Counted from the stretch's first letter, positions 1 to 5,582 are shown. The stretch is 17,166 nucleotides of DNA from an uncultured Bacilli bacterium (GCA_934101445.1 CAKORQ010000008.1:1-17166); one strand, 5' to 3'. Notes: generated by a model not told the origin, from the sequence alone. Translations and numbers: made by a program.

Positions 1-180
1 TTCTTTATTCAGGTTTAGAACATCTGATAATAACTGGTAAAGGGCAAAGTTGTAGTTTTCATCATTAAATATTTGGGTAAACATAAAATCTCGTTTTAAA
101 GGGATTATCTGACCTTCTGATAACTTATCCATTCTTACATTCTTCCTTTCTTTTTTAAATTTTTTTGGTTGTAATGACAT
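1..180 (-). CDS. PD-(D/E)XK nuclease / Rpn-type transposase family protein, N-terminal fragment
   Basis: The gene enters from the left edge, so only about 60 N-terminal residues are visible. After a basic leader they read GQIIPLKRDFMFTQIF and then a leucine-rich helix. The PLKxDFxFxxxF block is typical of the start of the PD-(D/E)XK 'Rpn/transposase' family, whose members are recombination-promoting nucleases often present in many copies per genome. The catalytic residues lie outside the window. Two in-frame ATGs are possible: 180 (preceded by AGAAAGGA about 10 bases upstream) and 132 (preceded by AAAGGAAG). I took the longer form; starting at 132 would remove 16 mostly basic residues. The family call rests only on this N-terminal block. 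Confidence 0.6.
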   Translation of the reverse strand, partial: MSLQPKKFKKERKNVRMDKLSEGQIIPLKRDFMFTQIFNDENYNFALYQLLSDVLNLNKE

Positions 181-399
181 ATTTAATCATTCCTTTCTTG
201 TCATTATTTAGAGGTAGTTAAAATTACTCCCTCTAATTATACTTATTGGTAACAAACTTCTAATTTCCTTCTTTTTTGGATAAATTTTTTCTAAAAATTA
301 CAAATTTCTTCTAAATTTGACACTTTCTTGACACCATTTTTATAAAATATACTATTCTGGGAGTGGCGGGTGGGAAGTAATAATAAATTTATAAACCAT
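181..399. promoter_or_regulatory. Gene-free region: weak minus promoter with leader hairpin, plus-strand promoter and G-rich tract
   Basis: No ORF is convincing here. On the minus strand, TATAAT (236-241) and a leader hairpin (AGAGG 210-214 with CCTCT 230-234, inner AGT/ACT) precede the nuclease-family gene; its -35 is poor. On the plus strand, TTGACA (317-322), an 18-base spacer and TATAAA (341-346) make a fair sigma-A promoter with no gene downstream. It points into a G-rich tract at 359-374, with G-runs of 3, 2, 3 and 3 separated by 1-3 bases, which is striking in such AT-rich DNA. Both promoter readings are tentative because AT-rich spacers produce chance matches. Confidence 0.35.
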
Positions 400-425
400 A
401 AAAAAAAAATATAAATTTATATTTT
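400..425 (-). terminator. Probable intrinsic terminator of spoIID, overlapping its stop codon
   Basis: On the minus strand, an 8-bp stem AAAATATA/TATATTTT (plus positions 418-425 and 406-413) with loop AATT runs into a tract of about ten T. The stem contains the spoIID stop codon. It is AT-only and therefore weak, so the call rests mainly on the long T-tract and its position. Confidence 0.45.
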
Positions 426-1325
426 ATACTCTTCTATAGTTACACCTTGATAATAATACTCTAAGATATCTTTATAATTAGAACCTTCCTTAGCCATCGC
501 ATTCGCACCATATTGACTCATACCAACCCCGTGGCCATAGCCTTTAGTAGTAAAAATAATATCATTATTTTCCTCGGTAATTGTAAAATCCGTCGAACGC
601 AAATTAAACTTTTTTCTAATCTCGATACCTGTATATGTCTTCTTATTAATAGATATGGTTTCTATTCGATTAGAATAATCAGTTATAATATTATTTATGG
701 TTAAGACAGCACAAGTAATATTTAAAGTCTTACAAAATTCATCTTTAGGTACTTTTTTTGTAACTTTAAATCTAGTATTTGTCTCGTTATCTGAGGTTGG
801 CATAATCGTATTTAAGTACGGTAAAGTCTCATTAAAAACACTTAAAGAAGTAGTAGTATAACCATTACTCATCGCATAAAAGTAAGACTTTATTAACTTT
901 TTATTATAAGTTATTACTTGGTTTTTAGTCATATTAACCGCATCAGTTATTCTTTTTAAATAAGTATAGTAATTATCCTGCCATTTTTGTTGCAGTTCCT
1001 CTAAAGAGTTATAGGCTTGATCAGTTGTTGTTACATAACCTCTAGTATTTTCTTGATAAAGGGCAAAAGTTCTACTCGCAACCGCTTGGGATTTTAAGGC
1101 TTCCATATCAAAAAGAGCTGGAACTTCGGCTCCAACTACATTTACTAAATATTCTTCTAAAGGAATTTGTTTTTTTTCATTATTTATTAATAAATCAATG
1201 TAAATTATTGGTTTATTAAGAGATTCTTTATTATCTTGATTTAAAGGAGTAACTTGTTTTTTTAACATGATAATAGTTATTGGTAAAAGAACGACAACTA
1301 TACTAAGTAAGATTTTATTTTTCAT
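417..1325 (-). CDS. spoIID: Stage II sporulation protein D (SpoIID), peptidoglycan lytic transglycosylase
   Basis: SpoIID cleaves glycan strands between the engulfing membranes during forespore engulfment, working with SpoIIP and SpoIIM in Bacillus and Clostridium. The 302-residue protein has an N-terminal membrane anchor (about residues 4-21). The SpoIID/LytB domain follows, with the hallmark block EYLVNVVGAEVPA (57-70), in which Glu67 aligns with the catalytic glutamate, then EALKSQAVASRTFAL. The C-terminal signature GYGHGVGMSQYGA is present. Length is normal for the family (about 300-340). AGGAGAA lies a few bases before the ATG. It is the last gene of an apparent rpiB-DUF1146-spoIID run and follows DUF1146 by 46 bases. 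In Bacillus it sits next to murAA; here murA is about 5 kb upstream. LytB-like amidase enhancers share the domain, but the single-domain layout favours SpoIID. Confidence 0.93.
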   Translation of the reverse strand: MKNKILLSIVVVLLPITIIMLKKQVTPLNQDNKESLNKPIIYIDLLINNEKKQIPLEEYLVNVVGAEVPALFDMEALKSQAVASRTFALYQENTRGYVTTTDQAYNSLEELQQKWQDNYYTYLKRITDAVNMTKNQVITYNKKLIKSYFYAMSNGYTTTSLSVFNETLPYLNTIMPTSDNETNTRFKVTKKVPKDEFCKTLNITCAVLTINNIITDYSNRIETISINKKTYTGIEIRKKFNLRSTDFTITEENNDIIFTTKGYGHGVGMSQYGANAMAKEGSNYKDILEYYYQGVTIEEYKI

Positions 1326-1340
1326 AAGTTCTCCTATTGT

Positions 1341-1369
1341 ACTTAGTATATTAATAAATATTACTAAGT
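1341..1369 (-). repeat. Intercistronic hairpin between the DUF1146 gene and spoIID
   Basis: A perfect 8-bp inverted repeat, ACTTAGTA (1341-1348) and TACTAAGT (1362-1369), encloses a 13-base AT loop. It starts 2 bases after the DUF1146 stop codon and lies just before the spoIID SD. There is no T-tract on the minus strand, so it is not a classical terminator. An mRNA stability or processing role is possible but not shown. Confidence 0.5.
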
Positions 1370-1371
1370 TT

Positions 1372-1554
1372 TTAAGACATAAAATCTGTTATAAAATTAG
1401 TTATTAGATAACTAGTAGCAATCCCAAATATTATAACTAACATTCGAGCCTCAAGAGGTTTATTTCTTTTCATAAACTTATCAAAATTAACCCCACTTAA
1501 GGCAACCATACTTAATAAAAGAGTTATAGCATATAACAGCGTCTTATAATTCAT
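1372..1554 (-). CDS. DUF1146 (YwzB-type) small membrane protein
   Basis: This is a 60-residue protein with two hydrophobic segments (about residues 3-19 and 37-56) around a short basic stretch reading SGVNFDKFMKRNKPLEAR. That SGVNFDKFM...ARM arrangement is characteristic of the DUF1146/YwzB family, whose function is unknown. I chose the ATG at 1554 rather than an earlier in-frame one because GAGGAAGG sits 9 bases before it and the overlap with rpiB is only 11 bases (ATGAATTATAA contains the rpiB stop). In Bacillus ywzB lies in the atp-ywzB-murAA-spoIID region, so finding it between rpiB and spoIID fits conserved synteny. The overlap suggests translational coupling to rpiB. Confidence 0.85.
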   Translation of the reverse strand: MNYKTLLYAITLLLSMVALSGVNFDKFMKRNKPLEARMLVIIFGIATSYLITNFITDFMS

Positions 1555-1993
1555 TATATGTACCTTCCTCATAACTTATGATTTTATTTACCCTTCTTAC
1601 ATGACGAGTCTCACTACTTGGGGCAGTTTCTATAAACATTTTAGCTATTTCTAAGGCTTGGGTGTCATCTAGGGAAGCCGGCATAGCAAGAACATTAGCA
1701 TGATTATGGACTCTAGCACTTTTAGCATCTTCAAGATTATTTACTCTAGCGCACCTTATTCCTTTTACTTTATTAGCAGCAATAGAAATACCAATACCGG
1801 TCCCACATATTAAGATACCTAAATCAGTAATTTTATCCATTTTAGTACATATATCAAAGGCAAAGTCGGGATAATCATCTTCACTAGAATTAGGAAGGGT
1901 AGAATCTAGTATATCGTACTTATTTTTTAAACTTTCTATCAAATATTTTTTTAACTCAACGCCACGGTGATCACAAGCAATATATATTTTCAT
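1544..1993 (-). CDS. rpiB: Ribose-5-phosphate isomerase B
   Basis: RpiB interconverts ribose 5-phosphate and ribulose 5-phosphate in the cytosolic pentose phosphate pathway. The 149-residue protein has the normal length and all expected motifs: N-terminal MKIYIACDHRG (Asp8, His9), GILICGTGIGISIAANK with the active-site Cys63 that acts as the enediol base, and SARVHNHANVLAMP with His98 for ring opening. The C-terminal ETRHVRRVNKI holds arginines typical of phosphate binding. The start has the SD-like AAGAAAGAAG upstream; a second ATG 7 bases earlier is out of frame. It lies 40 bases after the ATP-grasp-like gene and overlaps DUF1146. LacA/LacB galactose-6-phosphate isomerases are related, but a single copy in a housekeeping context favours RpiB. 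Confidence 0.93.
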   Translation of the reverse strand: MKIYIACDHRGVELKKYLIESLKNKYDILDSTLPNSSEDDYPDFAFDICTKMDKITDLGILICGTGIGISIAANKVKGIRCARVNNLEDAKSARVHNHANVLAMPASLDDTQALEIAKMFIETAPSSETRHVRRVNKIISYEEGTYNEL

Positions 1994-2033
1994 TTTTCAT
2001 TCTTCTTTCTTATTTTTATATTATTTAGTTTCA

Positions 2034-2963
2034 CTATTCAAACATATTTTTAACTAATTTATTATGATTTAATAAACTTAGTAATTGAAATTCCTGATAA
2101 TTAGGAGTGATAGAAATATCTTTAAGACTAGGACCATCATTGGTCATTACTATATCTATTTGTAAATATTTATTATCAGGAATAGTATCTTTTATCCGAT
2201 TAACTAATCTTAAAGTCCGAGGCCATTTGGGAATAGTAAGCCAAAGTAGGGGAGACTTAGTTAGAGGATGTTCCTCATAAATGTTTTTATTTAAATCATA
2301 AAAAGGGGAATCAATTAAACCGGTATCTAAATTAATTGAAGCAATTATTTGATTACTATTTGTTACTTCATAATCTTCTTTACTAGTAACTAAGTAAGAA
2401 AATATAATATTATCTTTAAAAGTTATAAAACGAATAAAAGATAAATTATTAGGATTTAATCTATCTAAGGTATCTACTTGTTTAATAGCACTTTCTAAGA
2501 TAGTCATTTTACTTAAGTATAAATCATTATAAACAGTAGTATAATTTTTTAAATCTATTTTAATTTTTTTAGTATCATTTTTTACTTTTAAATCATATTT
2601 AGCATAGACATATTCTTTATTTTGGATAAAGTCATAAAAGTCAGTAATATTATCTCCATTAAGTTCTAACCATTTATAGTTAAGAAAGGGGTAAAATTTC
2701 TTATTAAATTTATGACGAGAATAGGTTATTTCTTTTAAAGATTGATTATTATATGTTTTTATTAACTTTTGATTGTATTTATTAGTAAGTAAGTTCTGTT
2801 TTTCTTCGTTAGACATTTTATAACACGCAAATAATTGATACTCAAAAAGATTAATATGATACTTATAATGACAGTGAAAGTAATCATTTATAATACTAAG
2901 AGTTTTGATATTAGTACGACTTGATAAAGATTTAGCAACTTTATATAAATTTTGATGTGTCAT
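2034..2963 (-). CDS. ATP-grasp-like protein (sugar-transfer-associated type), possibly catalytically degenerate
   Basis: This 309-residue protein resembles the 'sugar-transfer associated' ATP-grasp family (hexapeptide-transferase / glutamate-ligase-related). The layout matches: an N-terminal helical part with an FEYQLFACYKMSNEEK block (about 40-55), then KFNKKFYPFL, then a grasp-like half with LESAIKQVDTLDRLNPNNLS, NLDTGLIDSPF, EEHPLTKSP and a C-terminal DIVMTNDGPSLKDISITPN. Family members usually have a glycine-rich nucleotide loop and end the fold with a (I/L)EgN metal-binding segment. Here the loop region is lysine-rich without glycines, and the EgN position reads DIS, so both usual metal ligands are altered. 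That makes a pseudoenzyme or a changed activity possible. There is no signal peptide. GGAG lies 8 bases before the ATG. It follows rpmE's terminator and probably starts the transcript that includes rpiB and spoIID. Its substrate is unknown. Confidence 0.5.
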   Translation of the reverse strand: MTHQNLYKVAKSLSSRTNIKTLSIINDYFHCHYKYHINLFEYQLFACYKMSNEEKQNLLTNKYNQKLIKTYNNQSLKEITYSRHKFNKKFYPFLNYKWLELNGDNITDFYDFIQNKEYVYAKYDLKVKNDTKKIKIDLKNYTTVYNDLYLSKMTILESAIKQVDTLDRLNPNNLSFIRFITFKDNIIFSYLVTSKEDYEVTNSNQIIASINLDTGLIDSPFYDLNKNIYEEHPLTKSPLLWLTIPKWPRTLRLVNRIKDTIPDNKYLQIDIVMTNDGPSLKDISITPNYQEFQLLSLLNHNKLVKNMFE

Positions 2964-2981
2964 TTAATCAGCTCCATCTTT

Positions 2982-2990
2982 ATTATAACA
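2982..2990 (-). promoter_or_regulatory. Extended -10 promoter for the ATP-grasp-like/rpiB/spoIID transcript
   Basis: The minus strand reads TGTTATAAT, an extended -10 element with a perfect TATAAT (2982-2987). No good -35 lies at 17 bases, which extended -10 promoters tolerate. It is embedded in the tail of the rpmE terminator, so one short stretch ends rpmE and starts the next transcript. Confidence 0.5.
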
Positions 2991-3015
2991 AAAAAACTGC
3001 AATTATGCAGTTTTT
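2990..3015 (-). terminator. Intrinsic terminator of rpmE, overlapping its stop codon
   Basis: A perfect 10-bp stem AAAAACTGCA/TGCAGTTTTT (2992-3001 and 3006-3015) with a 4-base loop is followed on the minus strand by a T7 tract. The rpmE stop codon (3005-3003) forms most of the loop and the last sense codons form the upstream arm. Confidence 0.85.
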
Positions 3016-3224
3016 GTTTCGTCTTGATTAAATCCGTATTTACGGTTGAATTTTTCTACTGAACCAGTTTTCTTTGCACGAGCTTGTGAACCAGTATAGA
3101 ATGGGTGGCAAGCACTACAAACATCACATTGGATACTATCTTTAGTAGATTTTACAGTAAATGTATTTCCGCAAGCACAATGTACTTCTACTTCATGCAT
3201 TTCTGGATGAATTCCCTTTTTCAT
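3003..3224 (-). CDS. rpmE: 50S ribosomal protein L31 (zinc-binding, C+ form)
   Basis: L31 is a small protein of the large ribosomal subunit that bridges to the small subunit near the central protuberance. The 73-residue sequence starts MKKGIHPEMHEVEVHC and has zinc-ligand cysteines in CAC (16 and 18) and CSACHPFYTG (36 and 39), so it is the zinc-containing C+ paralogue rather than the C- form used under zinc starvation. Length is normal (66-80). GGAAGGAGAG lies about 6 bases before the ATG. It is a single-gene unit with its own promoter, a short hairpin-bearing leader and its own terminator. In Bacillus rpmE sits between rho and tdk-prfA; here it is about 5 kb downstream of prfA. Confidence 0.96.
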   Translation of the reverse strand: MKKGIHPEMHEVEVHCACGNTFTVKSTKDSIQCDVCSACHPFYTGSQARAKKTGSVEKFNRKYGFNQDETKTA

Positions 3225-3242
3225 TTAAACTCTCCTTCCGCC

Positions 3243-3260
3243 ATGTTATATTCATAACAT
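3243..3260 (-). promoter_or_regulatory. Hairpin in the rpmE 5' leader
   Basis: A perfect 7-bp stem ATGTTAT/ATAACAT with a 4-base loop (attc on the plus strand) lies just upstream of the rpmE SD, inside a leader of roughly 50 bases. Structured L31 leaders are known from several bacterial groups and are thought to bind the protein for feedback control. Whether this one does so is inference. Confidence 0.45.
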
Positions 3261-3273
3261 AGAAATTTGTTTG

Positions 3274-3309
3274 TCTTATGTATTATATCATAAGATTTTG
3301 GTTTTGCAA
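3274..3309 (-). promoter_or_regulatory. rpmE promoter with inverted repeat around the -10
   Basis: On the minus strand: TTGCAA (3304-3309), a 16-base spacer and TATAAT (3282-3287) preceded by TGA, giving an extended -10. A 7-bp inverted repeat, TCTTATG (3274-3280) and CATAAGA (3289-3295), flanks the -10 symmetrically with an 8-base centre. That is where a repressor would block transcription, but no regulator is identified. Confidence 0.6.
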
Positions 3310-3387
3310 TTATTAAAAGTTTATTTTAGCAAGTTTTAGTTATTTTTACTAACAGTTTAACTATAAAACAATTACTTATAAGCCAAC

Positions 3388-3912
3388 TTATTTTATTTTT
3401 ATTTTAAGATTAGCCAATATTTTTCCTACTAAAAACGATATTTTATCGCTATTTTTAGTGGCAATTGTCTTACAAATAGCCTTACCACCGACAGTGAAAC
3501 TAGAGATGAAAGCGGTTAGTATAACGGATATAATGCTTAAATTAATGTGGGTTGAATTACTTATAGATATTGCTAAAACGGCGCCGATAGAACCACTTAT
3601 AATACCACAAATATCACCAATAACATCATTACAAATACTAGAAATTTTACTAGAATTTTTAAGTAAGCCGATAGTTTCTTTACCACCTTTTATCTTTTGG
3701 GATGCAATTGATAGAAAAGTTTTTTCTTTACTGGTTAAAACAGCAACCCCAATCATATCGAAGATTATACCTATTACAATTATCAAAATTAATATTATAA
3801 ACAGAAAGATACTACTTAATGAGTTCGATATAATATTAGAGATAATACTAAATAAGCATGAAAGAACAAAAGTTAATAAAAAAACTTTATATATCCAGGC
3901 TTTATTATTCAT
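3388..3912 (-). CDS. DUF21/CNNM-like small membrane protein (CorB-related)
   Basis: This 174-residue membrane protein has hydrophobic segments at about 5-29 and 34-57, a third near 115-130 and a fourth near 133-150. Between them lies a conserved-looking stretch with VAVLTSKEKTFLSIASQKI, KGGKETIGLLKNSSKISSIC and NDVIGDICGIISG. This resembles the DUF21/CNNM transmembrane domain of CorB-type magnesium/cobalt transport proteins, especially the small stand-alone clostridial version that lacks the CBS and CorC/HlyC domains. Transport is not demonstrated for these short forms. I moved the start to the ATG at 3912 because AGGAGG lies directly before it; an earlier in-frame ATG has no SD. The gene lies directly downstream of the structured-RNA locus, which might be its long 5' leader. 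No terminator is obvious before the rpmE promoter. Confidence 0.6.
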   Translation of the reverse strand: MNNKAWIYKVFLLTFVLSCLFSIISNIISNSLSSIFLFIILILIIVIGIIFDMIGVAVLTSKEKTFLSIASQKIKGGKETIGLLKNSSKISSICNDVIGDICGIISGSIGAVLAISISNSTHINLSIISVILTAFISSFTVGGKAICKTIATKNSDKISFLVGKILANLKIKIK

Positions 3913-3979
3913 AATTCCTCCTATATAAAGTAATATTCTAATTTTTGCATGGTATATCAAAAGTTAATTTTACGGCTTG

Positions 3980-4405
3980 AGGTCGAGTTGAGTTTCTCTA
4001 AATATCTTCCACTTGATTACTCATTGGCACTTTCGTCTTTAGGATATTTAATTAATATTTAATTCATTAATTACTCGATTGCCACTTAGTCCGCACTTCA
4101 ATACTTTTAATATAGACAGTCTAGAGGTTTTCCCTGACATAAGTAACTATACTTATTCGCTTTTGCAAGTATTATTTCAACTTTAGGTATTCCTAATACT
4201 CACGCACGACATACGAAACTTAAAAATGACGCAATAAAAGGATTTGAGGTTATATGCCATTATAACTTTCCTTAAATTTTAAATCTTATACTCACCCTAA
4301 CTTGGGCCGAAAAAGCAAATATAAGAAGTGTCGGTAGTGTAATTGATGGATTTTTAGCCCCATCTTCATATAGTGTTATGACTAGAATAATGCACCACAC
4401 ATAGC
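3980..4405 (-). ncRNA. Candidate structured RNA of unknown class (independent RNA or very long leader)
   Basis: About 645 bp (3913-4557) hold no credible gene, but a consensus promoter fires into the stretch on the minus strand. The predicted transcript contains many helices. A possible closing helix pairs AGUGAGGG-type bases at 4290-4297 with 3980-3988 (8 bp, one bulge, one wobble) around a 300-base domain. Inside are GTTATA/TATAAC (4249-4254 with 4261-4266), AGTATTA/TAATACT (4168-4174 with 4194-4200, alternative to TTAGG/CCTAA at 4183-4196), ATAAGTA/TACTTAT (4139-4145 with 4150-4156) and an 8-bp stem 3999-4006 with 4043-4050. Purine-rich single-stranded motifs such as GGGAAAACC and GAAAGTGCCAA recall large catalytic or regulatory RNAs. 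I cannot match it to tmRNA, RNase P RNA, SRP RNA, 6S RNA or a riboswitch class I know. No terminator is visible before the DUF21-like gene 68 bases downstream, so read-through is likely. Boundaries are approximate. Confidence 0.5.
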
Positions 4406-4409
4406 CGAG

Positions 4410-4438
4410 ATTATAACATAAAGATAGCCATTTGTCAA
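4410..4438 (-). promoter_or_regulatory. Consensus sigma-A promoter of the structured-RNA locus
   Basis: On the minus strand: perfect TTGACA (4433-4438), exactly 17 bases, then TGT plus perfect TATAAT (4410-4415), an extended -10. The start should fall near 4402-4406. It is the strongest promoter in the window by match to consensus, implying an abundant transcript. Confidence 0.85.
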
Positions 4439-4557
4439 ATTTTGGTTTTCTTAAAGTGTAAAGAGCGGACATGTATTGACAGATTTTTTTATAAATTTAA
4501 GTCTTTAACATATTATAATCTACTTTAAATTATATGTTTGGCAGTTAAAAATATTAT

Positions 4558-5034
4558 TTACTTATCAATTAATTGGCTAACTAAGTTAAGCATTTTACTG
4601 TTATCATGAACAAATTTTTGAGGTTTAAACTTTTTGACTTTTTTTAAAGCATTCTCTAATTCGTCAACATCTTGAAGACCAATTATATAGCCTAAAGCAC
4701 TAAATTTAGCGATTATCTGGGTTTGGTGGTCGTTAATATGCTCTTTATACTTAGCAAGACGGGGGACGGCAATGACTTTTTTATTTTTTTCTAAAGCCGA
4801 AATAATATTGCCAACGCCACCATGGGTAATAACAAGGTCGGCCTTGGACATTAAATTATTAAACTCATCTTGGGGAATTAAATCAAATATCTCCATATTA
4901 TCCGAACTATATTTAGTAAAACCGGCTTGAACAATAACTTTATCTTGGATTATCCCCTTATTAATTAACTTATCAATCTCATCTAAAAGACGAACAAACG
5001 TTTTATCTTGAGTTCCTAATGTTACTAAAATCAT
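4558..5034 (-). CDS. Alg13/PssE-like glycosyltransferase subunit (GT28 C-terminal half)
   Basis: This 158-residue protein corresponds to the C-terminal, nucleotide-sugar-binding half of a MurG-like GT-B transferase. It opens MILVTLGTQDKTF, carries THGGVGNIISALE (70-82, the UDP-sugar-binding loop) and then AVPRLAKYKEHINDHQ, whose EHxxxHQ (98-104) is typical of Alg13, PssE and EpsF-type subunits. Such proteins act only together with an Alg14-like partner that anchors them to the membrane. That partner is encoded 12 bases upstream. AGAAAGG precedes the ATG. In capsule loci the pair adds the second sugar to an undecaprenyl-linked sugar; the acceptor here is unknown because no other polysaccharide genes adjoin. 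No terminator is clear downstream. Confidence 0.85.
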   Translation of the reverse strand: MILVTLGTQDKTFVRLLDEIDKLINKGIIQDKVIVQAGFTKYSSDNMEIFDLIPQDEFNNLMSKADLVITHGGVGNIISALEKNKKVIAVPRLAKYKEHINDHQTQIIAKFSALGYIIGLQDVDELENALKKVKKFKPQKFVHDNSKMLNLVSQLIDK

Positions 5035-5046
5035 AAAATAACCTTT

Positions 5047-5535
5047 CTAGTAAATCCAACCACCATAAATGGCATTAGGATAAACTTCTAACATACTTTC
5101 CCATTGGACAATAAAGTAATCGGCAAATTTATATATCAAGCGCCCGGCTCTAGTAGGGGTAGTACTGTTGGCGATGGTTTCAATAAAAATCACTTTTTTA
5201 TGAAATAATTTAGCAAGACAACACATAGGACCGACATTATGGGAACCAGTTGTTACGACTACATCAGGTTTAATTAAAAGAATGAGATAAAGAGAAATAA
5301 AGCAATTTAAAAGAAACTTAAAGGGATATATTAATTTAGCCTTAAAATTTGTATAAGTACCGCTTATTATATAATGAACGTGATACGGATATTTCTTAGC
5401 CAGATTAAGGTTACTTTTTGTCTTTTCAGTAACAATAGTGTAATCATATTTTTCAAATAAAGGGGAAAGTTGTAATAATTCGCTTAAATGACCACCAGTG
5501 CTAGCAATAAACATAACTTTTTTTCTCTTTTCCAT
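5047..5535 (-). CDS. Alg14/PssD-like membrane-anchoring glycosyltransferase subunit
   Basis: This 162-residue protein matches the N-terminal, acceptor-binding half of a split GT-B glycosyltransferase. It has KKVMFIASTGGHLSELLQL near the N-terminus (GGHLSEL is the family hallmark), a hydrophobic membrane-associating helix just before KPDVVVTTGSHNVGP, then FIETIANSTTPTRAGR and a terminal YGGWIY, the usual C-terminal ending of PssD/Alg14 proteins. I chose the ATG at 5535 (MEKRKK), with AAGGTGA before it; a GTG 9 bases upstream lies inside that SD. It is transcribed from its own promoter just after the murA-operon terminator and forms a two-gene unit with the Alg13-like subunit. Together they are expected to transfer a sugar from UDP-sugar to a lipid-linked acceptor at the cytoplasmic membrane. 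Confidence 0.88.
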   Translation of the reverse strand: MEKRKKVMFIASTGGHLSELLQLSPLFEKYDYTIVTEKTKSNLNLAKKYPYHVHYIISGTYTNFKAKLIYPFKFLLNCFISLYLILLIKPDVVVTTGSHNVGPMCCLAKLFHKKVIFIETIANSTTPTRAGRLIYKFADYFIVQWESMLEVYPNAIYGGWIY

Positions 5536-5553
5536 AATTATCACCTTAAAATT

Positions 5554-5582
5554 ATTATACTATAAAAGATTAATTAGTTGAA
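5554..5582 (-). promoter_or_regulatory. Promoter of the Alg14/Alg13-like pair
   Basis: On the minus strand: TTCAAC (5577-5582), a 17-base spacer and perfect TATAAT (5554-5559), about 20 bases before the start codon. The weak -35 overlaps the end of the preceding terminator's T-tract. Confidence 0.55.

Noticed and set aside
513..704. Plus-strand ORF within spoIID, and similar plus-strand ORFs within murA, prmC, prfA, argS and the ParB-like gene
   Set aside because: All are antisense shadows of well-supported genes with no SD or recognisable domains.
3458..3928. A 156-codon plus-strand ORF
   Set aside because: It is antisense to the DUF21-like gene, whose minus-strand frame has AGGAGG, membrane segments and family resemblance; the plus ORF has no SD or recognisable domain.
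3960..4275. RNase P RNA
   Set aside because: AAGGAAAGTT, GAAAGTGCCA and GTGGAA recall RNase P conserved regions, but the catalytic conserved regions IV and V (AGATxxATG and ACAGAAxxxGGCTTA types) are absent and there is no room for them before the next gene.
3980..4303. A classical M-box magnesium riboswitch
   Set aside because: Only short fragments match and the first two lie about 250 bases apart instead of about 40; the highly conserved core is not present.
3960..4410. tmRNA
   Set aside because: No tRNA-like 3' end (GTTCGA...CCA) and no plausible tag-peptide frame.
4272..4472. A 66-codon minus-strand ORF
   Set aside because: It has no SD, and a consensus promoter (4410-4438) lies inside it, so most of it is promoter and the 5' part of the RNA locus.
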